A DNA stretch of 9,112 bases from Desulfobacula sp. (GTDB lineage Bacteria > Desulfobacterota > Desulfobacteria > Desulfobacterales > Desulfobacteraceae), in the NCBI GenBank assembly GCA_027858355.1, contig JAQICW010000689.1, forward strand, positions 1 to 9,112. The letters run 5' to 3'. How positions within the stretch are numbered: the stretch's first letter is position 1; the number at the start of each line of letters is the position of its first letter. The notes beneath the pieces are model-generated. The model saw nothing but the letters and a program-made list of their open reading frames with translations. It made no database searches and was not told the DNA's origin. Both the position numbers and the translations under genes were made by a program. Below are positions 1-6,640 of this stretch, piece after piece.

Positions 1-8
1 GCGTTGCT

Positions 9-64
9 GCAAAATCCTGAAATCCTCATGTACAGTAGTACACTCCGGTTTCAAGATTTTTTGC
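9..64. repeat. Long imperfect inverted repeat (interspersed hairpin element, possibly cut at the window edge)
   Basis: The arms AAAATCCTGAAATCC (11-25) and GGTTTCAAGATTTT (47-60) are near-complementary. Closer in, TGTAC (29-33) pairs with GTACA (38-42) around an AGTA loop. Together they give a stem of about 18 pairs broken by one four-base internal loop and one mismatch. Bases 1-10 and 61-66 partly extend it. It lies just past the stop of dctM, on the transcribed side, so it could stabilise or end the operon mRNA, but it lacks a long T-run on the minus strand. Its sequence resembles, from memory, short intergenic repeats of Desulfobacteraceae genomes; I cannot verify this. Bases 65-115 hold no gene I can support. 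Confidence 0.5.
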
Positions 65-115
65 GCCTTGTATATGGGCAACTTTTCGACCAAACACGGG
101 GTTTTCGGTCAGGCA

Positions 116-1396
116 CTAATTAAACAATGAGGGAACAAATAATGTGATCGTTGGTATATAGGTTATCAAAAGTACAATAATAATATTTGCCAGAATAAAG
201 GGCAAAATGGCCTTGCTTATTTTTTCAATGGGTTCTTCTGAGATTATGGAGGCCGCAAAAAGACAGCACCCTACCGGTGGCGTTGCAAGCCCGGTTATAA
301 GATTAATACTCATAAAAATTCCTGCATGCAAGGGATCAATATGCAGCAGATTAAACAAAGGGATGAATACAGGCGTTACGATCATTAAAGCCGGTATACT
401 GTCCATGAACATTCCCAAAAAAAAGAGTAGAAAATTTATGAACAGCAATATCTGCCATTTTGCGGAAACATTATTCATCAGCATCTCTGCAAATCTCATT
501 GGAAGCTGCTCATTGGATAACGCCCAGCCAAACAATGCAGCAGCCGCAATAATAATTGAGACACTACCTGTTTCTATGGCCGAATCCTTAATAACGACCA
601 AAAGCCTTTTAAAAGACAGGGATCTATAAACAAAGAGAGCTATGAAGATGGAATAAAATGTCGCAATCACGGCGGCTTCTGTGGGGCTTACGATGCCAAG
701 CAGTATTCCGCCCAGAATAATAACAGGCAACATAACGGCCAGAAAGGCATCTGAAATTATTTTCAATCCCTCTTTTACTTGGATTTTTTCTTCCCTTCCT
801 GGAAGATCATGTCTTATCCCGTGTATTTTTACAACGGTCATTTGTGCCAAACCAACCATCACCCCTGGAATGGCACCGGCAAGAAACATATCCCGTATGG
901 ATACCTGGGCAATGGAACCATAGATAATAAACATGATACTTGGCGGAATAATGGGACCCATTGTGGAAGAGGCTGCCGTTACTGCCGCACTAAAACTTTT
1001 TGAATATCCCTTTTTAGCCATTGACGGAATCATGACTGAACCAATTGCCGTTGTATCTGAAATAGCGGTTCCTGTAATACCGCCAAAGAACATACTGACA
1101 ACGATATTAACATATGCAAGATTCCCTTTGACTCTACCGACCATTAGATCGGCAAGCCTTATTAGCCTGTCACTGATGCCCGCTTCCGACATTATCTTTC
1201 CCGCAAGAATAAAAAAGGGGATCGCCAGAAGTATAAATGAATCAAATGACCTCAAAAGTCTTACGATGACGATACTTAAACTAATTTCTGAACCTATAAA
1301 ATACACCAGGGTTGAAGCAATCAGCGCAAAGGGAATGGGGATTCTGATTGCCATTAAAAGGAAAAAACAGATAATCATCAGAATTATATATGTCAT
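116..1396 (-). CDS. dctM: TRAP transporter large permease, DctM family
   Basis: This is the large membrane subunit of a tripartite ATP-independent periplasmic transporter, the part that carries out Na+-coupled substrate transport in the inner membrane. The 426-residue length is normal. The whole protein is hydrophobic, as expected for about 12 membrane segments. Family motifs are visible: LAIPFFILAG at about 57-66, FFGGITGTAISDTTAIG at about 103-119, GPIIPPSI at about 147-154, and a second-half GLATPPVGCCLF that mirrors the first. It ends the operon, 18 bases after dctQ, with GGGAGC six bases before the ATG as ribosome site. The stop is TAG. The substrate cannot be read from this subunit; the family mostly moves carboxylates, with some sulfonates, ectoines and amino acids. 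Family assignment is secure. Confidence 0.96.
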   Translation of the reverse strand: MTYIILMIICFFLLMAIRIPIPFALIASTLVYFIGSEISLSIVIVRLLRSFDSFILLAIPFFILAGKIMSEAGISDRLIRLADLMVGRVKGNLAYVNIVVSMFFGGITGTAISDTTAIGSVMIPSMAKKGYSKSFSAAVTAASSTMGPIIPPSIMFIIYGSIAQVSIRDMFLAGAIPGVMVGLAQMTVVKIHGIRHDLPGREEKIQVKEGLKIISDAFLAVMLPVIILGGILLGIVSPTEAAVIATFYSIFIALFVYRSLSFKRLLVVIKDSAIETGSVSIIIAAAALFGWALSNEQLPMRFAEMLMNNVSAKWQILLFINFLLFFLGMFMDSIPALMIVTPVFIPLFNLLHIDPLHAGIFMSINLITGLATPPVGCCLFAASIISEEPIEKISKAILPFILANIIIVLLITYIPTITLFVPSLFN

Positions 1397-1414
1397 AATA
1401 AAGCTCCCGGATAT

Positions 1415-1909
1415 TTATAGTTCAAGTGCTTTTTTAATTAAACAAAGCAAAATCAAAAGTGCGCACAAGGGAATGGAAAGGTATACAATTCCGACTGAAA
1501 ACCAGGGTATGATAGGGGTATGAACCGGCCACATTGAAATGGAATGCTTCAGTCCCATGACGATCAAAACAAGACTGACTCCTATCATTATGATGCAGTG
1601 GAACAGATCAAAAATAAATTTTAGCCTGGTGTGGGCTCTATCATAGATAAAGTCAATCTGAGCATGACCTCCCTCAATATATGAAACACCGCTTCCCACC
1701 AGCACGATAAAGATGTATGCATATCGGGAAGCTGTATTTGACCAGGCGATGGGGTTGTCAAAAAGGTATCGCAATACGATGTTAACTCCCAGTATAAGAA
1801 TCAATCCAACCATGAGTACAAACAAAAAAAAATTGCTTGCACTTTTCAGCTTATCCATACTGTTGCCAACGATTGCTATCATTATTTCTTTCTTTCCGGT
1901 ATTTGCCAT
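1415..1909 (-). CDS. dctQ: TRAP transporter small permease, DctQ family
   Basis: This is the small four-helix membrane subunit, which pairs with DctM to form the TRAP membrane complex that docks the binding protein. The 164 residues show hydrophobic segments at roughly 27-48, 62-80, 98-120 and 135-158. The signature is NIVLRYLF followed by a Trp and then GHAQID at 81-86, matching the family pattern R-Y-(8)-W and G-H-x-x-I/V-D. One oddity: the acidic pair usually found after the Trp (W-S-E-E) is Asn-Thr here (W56, N58, T59). The start is supported by GGGAGG eight bases upstream of the ATG. It is separated from dctP by 185 bases that contain a strong hairpin, so it is probably expressed less than dctP. 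Family assignment is secure. Confidence 0.93.
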   Translation of the reverse strand: MANTGKKEIMIAIVGNSMDKLKSASNFFLFVLMVGLILILGVNIVLRYLFDNPIAWSNTASRYAYIFIVLVGSGVSYIEGGHAQIDFIYDRAHTRLKFIFDLFHCIIMIGVSLVLIVMGLKHSISMWPVHTPIIPWFSVGIVYLSIPLCALLILLCLIKKALEL

Positions 1910-2010
1910 TACAGATGCCTCCCTTAGCTAATCTCAATGCCCTTGTGTGGATTATAAAGTATAAAATCAGGCATAGCACATTTTATAGTTCCTAAGTCTC
2001 ATACAAAGGT

Positions 2011-2086
2011 AAAAAAAATGCCTGGTGTTGAAAATCTCCCAAATCAAATAATTTAGTAAGGTCATTTTGTAACACCAGGGCATTTT
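2011..2086 (-). terminator. Hairpin plus T-run between dctP and dctQ; likely partial terminator or mRNA-stabilising stem
   Basis: The arms AAAATGCCTGGTGTT (2015-2029) and AACACCAGGGCATTTT (2071-2086) pair over 15 positions with one bulged base. Read on the minus strand, the stem begins nine bases after the dctP stop and is followed by eight T residues (2018-2011), partly inside the stem. The loop is about 41 bases, long for a classical terminator, though an inner AAAAT/ATTTT pairing could shorten it. The rest of the 1910-2094 gap holds the dctQ ribosome site and no other gene I can see. Such a stem after the binding-protein gene would leave more DctP than DctQM, a known arrangement in binding-protein transporter operons. 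Confidence 0.7.
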
Positions 2087-2094
2087 ATTCATTA

Positions 2095-3141
2095 CTATTT
2101 TTTAGATGCTTCAGGGAGCCTTGCATTTGGATCAAGGTATTGAATCTCCTTGTACCAGGTTTTCCATTGCGGCTTTTTATTAAACCATTTATCATAAACT
2201 TTTTCAGAAGCTTTTTTAAACTCAGCAGTATCAGGGTATGTTATCGTACTTCCCTCTGCTTTAACCTTTGTAATATATTCTTTTTCCCTTGTATACTGCC
2301 ATGCATCAGTTAATTCAATTGATGCAGTTGCAACCTCTTTAACAATTTCTTTTTGTTCGTCACTCAGTTTCTTCCAGCTTTTAGGTGAGATAAATAGTAT
2401 TTTCTGTGTCCACATCTGGTTCAAAATTGCATAACTTGATACAACTTCACTCATTTTAAAGATACAATTGCAGTAAACACCAAGATCATCAGCCTCTACC
2501 ATGCCTGTCTGTAAAGATGTATAAAGCTCTCCCCAGTCAGTGGGAGTAACCGTAAATCCAAAGGATTCATAAATATCAATAAACAAAGGATTCTGCATGC
2601 ATCTGAGTTTTACACCTTTACAGTCAGCCAGGTTGTTTATGGGTTTTTTACTGGCAATTGCAAATCCATTGCAGTCAGAATATATACCCAGAGCAATCAT
2701 ACCGGTGGCCTTACTGACTTTTTTTAAAATCTCCTGAACAACCCCTGAACTTCTTGCAACTTTGTAATGGTCCATGCTTTTAAAAAGATAAGGAAGCTGC
2801 AGGAACTGAATATCATCATAATAACCGGCTATATGGCCTGCACTGGTTGCTGCAATATCAACAGTGCCCGCCTTTGCAAACTCCAATGCCTCTTCTTCGC
2901 TACCGGTAAGCGTACCAGGATAAATAGATACGTTTATTGCACCACCGGTCTTTTCTTCAATTAAAGTTTTAAATGTCTCAGCAAGTAATTGATCTGCATC
3001 GTAAACATTGTTCTGGTGGGCAAATTTCATCTTGATTGTTTTAGCACTTGCATGGGTTGCTCCAAAGCCTGCCATCATAACCATTATAGCAAGAATCAAG
3101 AACAAATTTACTTTAAATTTAAAAAATTTTTCATGTGCCAT
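2095..3141 (-). CDS. dctP: TRAP transporter periplasmic substrate-binding protein, DctP family
   Basis: This is the extracytoplasmic solute receptor that captures the substrate and delivers it to DctQM. At 348 residues it is normal for the family. A signal peptide is clear: basic start, hydrophobic stretch 11-28, and an ASA cleavage site at 31-33, so the mature protein starts near Lys34. The receptor pattern is present: GVKLRCM with Arg180, the position that in DctP proteins normally forms a salt bridge with a substrate carboxylate, then a W-G-E-L-Y-T-S-L-Q-T-G segment at 203-213. The usual D-G-x-E motif that follows is replaced by EADDLG. Retention of Arg180 argues for a carboxylate-bearing ligand. 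The start is fixed by AAGGAGA upstream of the ATG. It lies 144 bases after the opine dehydrogenase gene. Confidence 0.95.
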   Translation of the reverse strand: MAHEKFFKFKVNLFLILAIMVMMAGFGATHASAKTIKMKFAHQNNVYDADQLLAETFKTLIEEKTGGAINVSIYPGTLTGSEEEALEFAKAGTVDIAATSAGHIAGYYDDIQFLQLPYLFKSMDHYKVARSSGVVQEILKKVSKATGMIALGIYSDCNGFAIASKKPINNLADCKGVKLRCMQNPLFIDIYESFGFTVTPTDWGELYTSLQTGMVEADDLGVYCNCIFKMSEVVSSYAILNQMWTQKILFISPKSWKKLSDEQKEIVKEVATASIELTDAWQYTREKEYITKVKAEGSTITYPDTAEFKKASEKVYDKWFNKKPQWKTWYKEIQYLDPNARLPEASKK

Positions 3142-3163
3142 GGTCTGATCTCCTTTTTAAAAG

Positions 3164-3227
3164 TTAAAATTTTTCGCGCCCTTTATTTTTTACCATATAT
3201 TGAAAAAAGGCGTGCATCACCTCCTTT
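3164..3227 (-). promoter_or_regulatory. Orphan consensus Shine-Dalgarno with possible 17-codon leader ORF upstream of dctP
   Basis: On the minus strand AAAGGAGGTGAT (3227-3216) is a full-length match to the complement of the usual 16S rRNA 3' end. It does not serve dctP, whose own ribosome site is about 70 bases further on. An ATG at 3217-3215 overlaps the motif and opens a 17-codon frame ending in TAA at 3166-3164, but spacing from GGAGG to this ATG is only about two bases, too short for efficient initiation. It may be a leader peptide, a ribosome standby site for dctP, or chance. The remaining bases of the 3142-3285 gap show no gene. Confidence 0.3.
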
Positions 3228-3285
3228 GATTGTTCCTATATTTATTTCTTTGTGGCAGTTATTACCTCAAAAATATTTTATTCTT

Positions 3286-4368
3286 TTATTTGCTTCCGGT
3301 TTTCAAATACTCCCTGATTTCAATAACAGTCATTCCTGACAGGCCAAGATCGTTGGCATTTCTGCCTTTTTCCCACCAATCGGTTTCATGAATTATATTA
3401 TAAATATTAACAACCGAATCTATGATGGGGGTTTCAACTCCGACGATTTTTCCGAGCATACTCCATGGAACAAGTCCGCATGCCGCATCTTCTGTAAAAT
3501 ATCTGCTGTAAATATCATGGGGTCCTGAAATCGGGGTCAAAGATATATTCCCGTGAATTGCCATATAAAGATCTTTCCATGTATATCCCGGTTCAAGACC
3601 GCTAAAATCTTCTGTTGAAGTAATATTGTAACCAAATTTTTTACCTATAGCCTTTCTCTCAAGATCAATCTTAAGATTGATTTTCATTGAGCCAGGCGTA
3701 ATACCATGCTCATATAGAAAAAATGTCCTTTTAGGCCAGTTTTCTATGGCACTTATACTTGTAACACAGGGACCTGCATGCACTCCTGGGTTGACTATGC
3801 TTAAACCTGACTCTAAGACATCATCATAGACTTTCTCAAATAAATGGATCTCTCTTATTTCATCAACAAGTTCATCACCTTTCTCAGCAGGCATAAAAGC
3901 AATATTCACTGGATTAAATCCATGTATTGCTACTTTGCATGACCCAGTCACCCTTGTATCATAGGGAAGGTTATTTACTTCTGCTATTACAGGCAACTTG
4001 TCATCTTTAAACATAGTTTTAAAAAGAAGGGCTCCGAATGCTCCCGGATAAAGAACAATTACCTGATTTTCATCGACTCTACCTTTAAGAAGCTCCGCAT
4101 AATTATTATGGGCAAAAGCAGGAGCGACAATCAAAATATATTTTATGCCTTTTATGGCTTCGTCAATATCTGATGTTACCATGGAAAGTTTGAATTTCCC
4201 CTCAACAGCTCCTGTGCTTTCGATTATTTTTGTTTGAAAAAGTTGCTGTAGATTATCCTTGAACTGCGCCATTTCAAATAAATTAACTGAAAAACCCCTG
4301 GAAATTAAATCAGCAGCCATTGCGTGTGCTCCATGCCCACCGCCAAGAATTGCAACCTTTTTCTCCAT
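3286..4368 (-). CDS. Opine dehydrogenase (octopine/nopaline dehydrogenase family)
   Basis: These enzymes reversibly join an amino compound and a 2-oxo acid by NAD(P)H-dependent reductive condensation, or oxidise the resulting N-(carboxyalkyl) amine back to the two parts. The 360 residues show an N-terminal Rossmann fold with GGGHGAHAMA at 9-18 and a C-terminal octopine dehydrogenase domain. The catalytic histidine is visible in NPGVHAGP (His197). A substrate/catalysis pair follows as SRYFTED, Arg289 and Asp294, with the same five-residue spacing as Arg292/Asp297 in Arthrobacter N-(1-carboxyethyl)norvaline dehydrogenase (numbering from memory). There is no signal peptide, so it is cytoplasmic. 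The start has AAGGAGG eight bases upstream. It lies 52 bases after the ammonia-lyase gene and before the transporter. In a catabolic operon the oxidative direction is more likely; the actual substrate is unknown. Confidence 0.88.
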   Translation of the reverse strand: MEKKVAILGGGHGAHAMAADLISRGFSVNLFEMAQFKDNLQQLFQTKIIESTGAVEGKFKLSMVTSDIDEAIKGIKYILIVAPAFAHNNYAELLKGRVDENQVIVLYPGAFGALLFKTMFKDDKLPVIAEVNNLPYDTRVTGSCKVAIHGFNPVNIAFMPAEKGDELVDEIREIHLFEKVYDDVLESGLSIVNPGVHAGPCVTSISAIENWPKRTFFLYEHGITPGSMKINLKIDLERKAIGKKFGYNITSTEDFSGLEPGYTWKDLYMAIHGNISLTPISGPHDIYSRYFTEDAACGLVPWSMLGKIVGVETPIIDSVVNIYNIIHETDWWEKGRNANDLGLSGMTVIEIREYLKTGSK

Positions 4369-4420
4369 TAATAACCTCCTTTTTTTAACGTGTAAATCAA
4401 CAAATAAGGAATGCCGGTAT

Positions 4421-6619
4421 TCACTTCTTGTTCTTATTCTTTTTTAAAATAGCTTCAAGCCGATTTCCTGCTGCCTGATACGATAATATTTCCATGGCCT
4501 TTTCGACGACAACACTGCCTCCTTCAACTGGTGGCAGGCCTCCCTGATAGATATTGGTAATAACAGTATACTCATACCCTATATTTGGCAAGTCGCTGTA
4601 TAACGCTGCTTTTTTTTGTGCTTCGGGATCTTTCAATTTAAGCACAAGATAGGCAGACATACTTTTTGAAGACAATGCATCTCCACCCGGACGTTCCCCT
4701 ATAAGCATGATCACAAGGTTGCAGTCAAGGCTGTCGGCGATACATTCTGAAAGCTTAACCCTGCCATAATGTACAAACATGGTCTTGCCCACTGAATAAT
4801 TTTTACTTTTTAATCCGTCCATGAGAACTGGAAGCATTTCAGAAACATTATGGTGAATCGCTTCTGCGCTAAGCCCGTCCGTGACAACAATCTGCACATC
4901 GTTTCCTTCAGGTAAAAGATTTTTTAAAGTTTCCTTGGAAAACTTAGAACCAAACTCAGGATTTCTAAGATGTTCGGCCTGGTTTTGAGCATTTGATTGA
5001 AATTCCCTAAAGGAAAATTCAGGAAATTTTTCAAGCTTAAGCCTGCTGTGAACTGCTTCTCTGCCAACTGATTGATTTATCCTAAGAATCTGTTGTACCT
5101 TATTTACCGGCCTGGGTCCTGCATTTTCAAAACCAGGAGCTGTCGGAAGGGATTCATGGAGTCTCTGAAATTCAATATCAGACGGGATAAAAAGTTTCGG
5201 ATTACCCCAGTTCGGTCCGCGAGTGACAGTGCCACATGGAGACTGATCAAAAATGCCTTTTTCCACAGCCCAGTGTAAAAATTCGGGGGTGGGGTTCCGG
5301 TTGTATATTTCACGAAGGGTCTGGTCATCGTGCCCGCTATTAACGAAATGGGCCAACATCCTGTCGGTCCCCAGGTAAACACCCATAAAAAAACTTGCAC
5401 CTGCTGCCGCAGCAAGCTGAGCAGCCATTTGCTGACCTTCAAGATGAGAATCAGAATGCATGGTGTAGCTCGGACTGACACCCATGGGGAGGCCAAGAAG
5501 TTTACCCATGAAATTATCCTGTAGATTAGATACCATTAATTCAAAATCGTTGAGGTGGGTCTCAGGACCGATAAAGCCAGTAGCACTGTTGACCATAAAG
5601 GGATCATAACGGCGACATAAACCATAACACAATGCTTCACATGTGGTCATGTCCATACCATTGTGTTTACGATAGCTCATTTCACTGCCCTGCCCAGTTT
5701 CAAAATACATGAATTGTTCTGCAATCTCCTTGAGTGGGCCTTTTTCTGCCATTGTGTAGTAGGCTTGATCCATAAAGTCCACTGTTACATCAAACTCTTC
5801 GGTTAAGGTCTGCTCGGTCCCGGCAAAACTCTGGAACAAAATTTCAACGGGCGCCCCCTGCTTTAGAGCCTCCAATTGAGATTTTACATGACCTAAAACA
5901 CAAATCTGGGTGGGTGCACCGGTTTCTCTGCGAATTTTATCCAGATGCCAAAGTATGGAACCGATATTATCCACAGAACCATCGGAAGGGTTGACCCCGA
6001 TAAGGCAATCACCTATGCCCATGCAGAGATCTGTGTAGATCATCATGGAAATAGCATCAAGGTTATCTTTGGGATGGTTGGGCTGTAATCGAAATGAAAG
6101 AGTTTTGGTTAGCCCTATCAGGGTTCTTGCCCGGGTCGGCTTAAAAATTTTTCTTGGGACAAAAATCAATTCATGAATATCCATCAATTTTGCTAATGCT
6201 GCAACAATTACAGGTGTCAATGCCCTGCCAATGGCCATGATCCTGGTTCCTTCACTCCGCAGGATAAGGTCTTTTAACTCCCCTAGAGATAGGGCTGACA
6301 ACTCCTCAAACGTGCCTTTGTCAATTTCGTATCCTGCTTTCATCACCGAATCCACATTACCGCTTTCGTTGGTGAGAGGGGTGTCATAAAAATGCTGCAA
6401 GGTTAATGACGATAGAATCGAGCGTGCTGCTTCCCGGACCATTTCATTTTCAGCAGCAAGGCCTGTGGTACGATCACCCGCTTTGCTGATATCAGCAGCA
6501 CCAAGAAGTTTTTTTAAGCCCTTGAAACTAAAGTTTTTATTCAAGATAGTGCAGCAGTAAACTTCTTCAGGCCTGGGAAAGGGGATATCAATGTCTTTCA
6601 GTGGTATGAGTTGCTTCAT
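4421..6619 (-). CDS. eutBC: Ethanolamine ammonia-lyase, EutB and EutC subunits fused in one polypeptide
   Basis: Ethanolamine ammonia-lyase is an adenosylcobalamin radical enzyme that turns ethanolamine into acetaldehyde and ammonia, normally from separate EutB (about 453 aa) and EutC (about 295 aa) chains. Here one uninterrupted 732-residue frame carries EutB at about 20-478 and EutC at about 482-722, with almost no linker; only the N-terminal tail of EutC, about 60 residues, is missing. EutB catalytic residues (E. coli numbering, from memory, in brackets) are kept: Arg177 (160), Gln179 (162), Asn210 (193), Glu307 (287) in YFETGQGS, and Phe349 (329). Two pocket positions differ: Ser382 replaces Asp362 and Ala346 replaces Val326. 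In EutC, DVQIVVTDGLS (574-584), YGRVKL (618-623) and GERPG (641-645) are present, while the cobalamin-contacting Cys258 is Val686. The ribosome site is AAAGGAAAAG; eutA ends 21 bases upstream. The true substrate may be a modified amino alcohol. Confidence 0.93.
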   Translation of the reverse strand: MKQLIPLKDIDIPFPRPEEVYCCTILNKNFSFKGLKKLLGAADISKAGDRTTGLAAENEMVREAARSILSSLTLQHFYDTPLTNESGNVDSVMKAGYEIDKGTFEELSALSLGELKDLILRSEGTRIMAIGRALTPVIVAALAKLMDIHELIFVPRKIFKPTRARTLIGLTKTLSFRLQPNHPKDNLDAISMMIYTDLCMGIGDCLIGVNPSDGSVDNIGSILWHLDKIRRETGAPTQICVLGHVKSQLEALKQGAPVEILFQSFAGTEQTLTEEFDVTVDFMDQAYYTMAEKGPLKEIAEQFMYFETGQGSEMSYRKHNGMDMTTCEALCYGLCRRYDPFMVNSATGFIGPETHLNDFELMVSNLQDNFMGKLLGLPMGVSPSYTMHSDSHLEGQQMAAQLAAAAGASFFMGVYLGTDRMLAHFVNSGHDDQTLREIYNRNPTPEFLHWAVEKGIFDQSPCGTVTRGPNWGNPKLFIPSDIEFQRLHESLPTAPGFENAGPRPVNKVQQILRINQSVGREAVHSRLKLEKFPEFSFREFQSNAQNQAEHLRNPEFGSKFSKETLKNLLPEGNDVQIVVTDGLSAEAIHHNVSEMLPVLMDGLKSKNYSVGKTMFVHYGRVKLSECIADSLDCNLVIMLIGERPGGDALSSKSMSAYLVLKLKDPEAQKKAALYSDLPNIGYEYTVITNIYQGGLPPVEGGSVVVEKAMEILSYQAAGNRLEAILKKNKNKK

Positions 6620-6640
6620 TCTTTTCCTTTTATCAATAAC

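Noticed and set aside
933..1523. A 196-codon open frame on the plus strand
   Set aside because: It is antisense to dctM and the dctM-dctQ junction, whose translations match TRAP permeases throughout; low-complexity antisense of hydrophobic codons explains the open frame.
2989..3339. A 116-codon plus-strand open frame crossing the gap before dctP
   Set aside because: It is mostly antisense to the dctP signal-peptide region and the end of the opine dehydrogenase gene, has Cys/His-rich composition typical of antisense translation, and lacks a ribosome site.
4409..4422. GAATGCCGGTATTC near-palindrome between the lyase and opine dehydrogenase genes
   Set aside because: Only 14 bases with G-T wobbles and no T-run; it overlaps the lyase stop codon and is too weak to call a terminator or operator.
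5104..5496. A 130-codon open frame on the minus strand, in another frame
   Set aside because: It lies wholly inside the EutB part of the fused lyase gene, shows no recognisable motif and has no ribosome site; the EutB frame is fully conserved through it.
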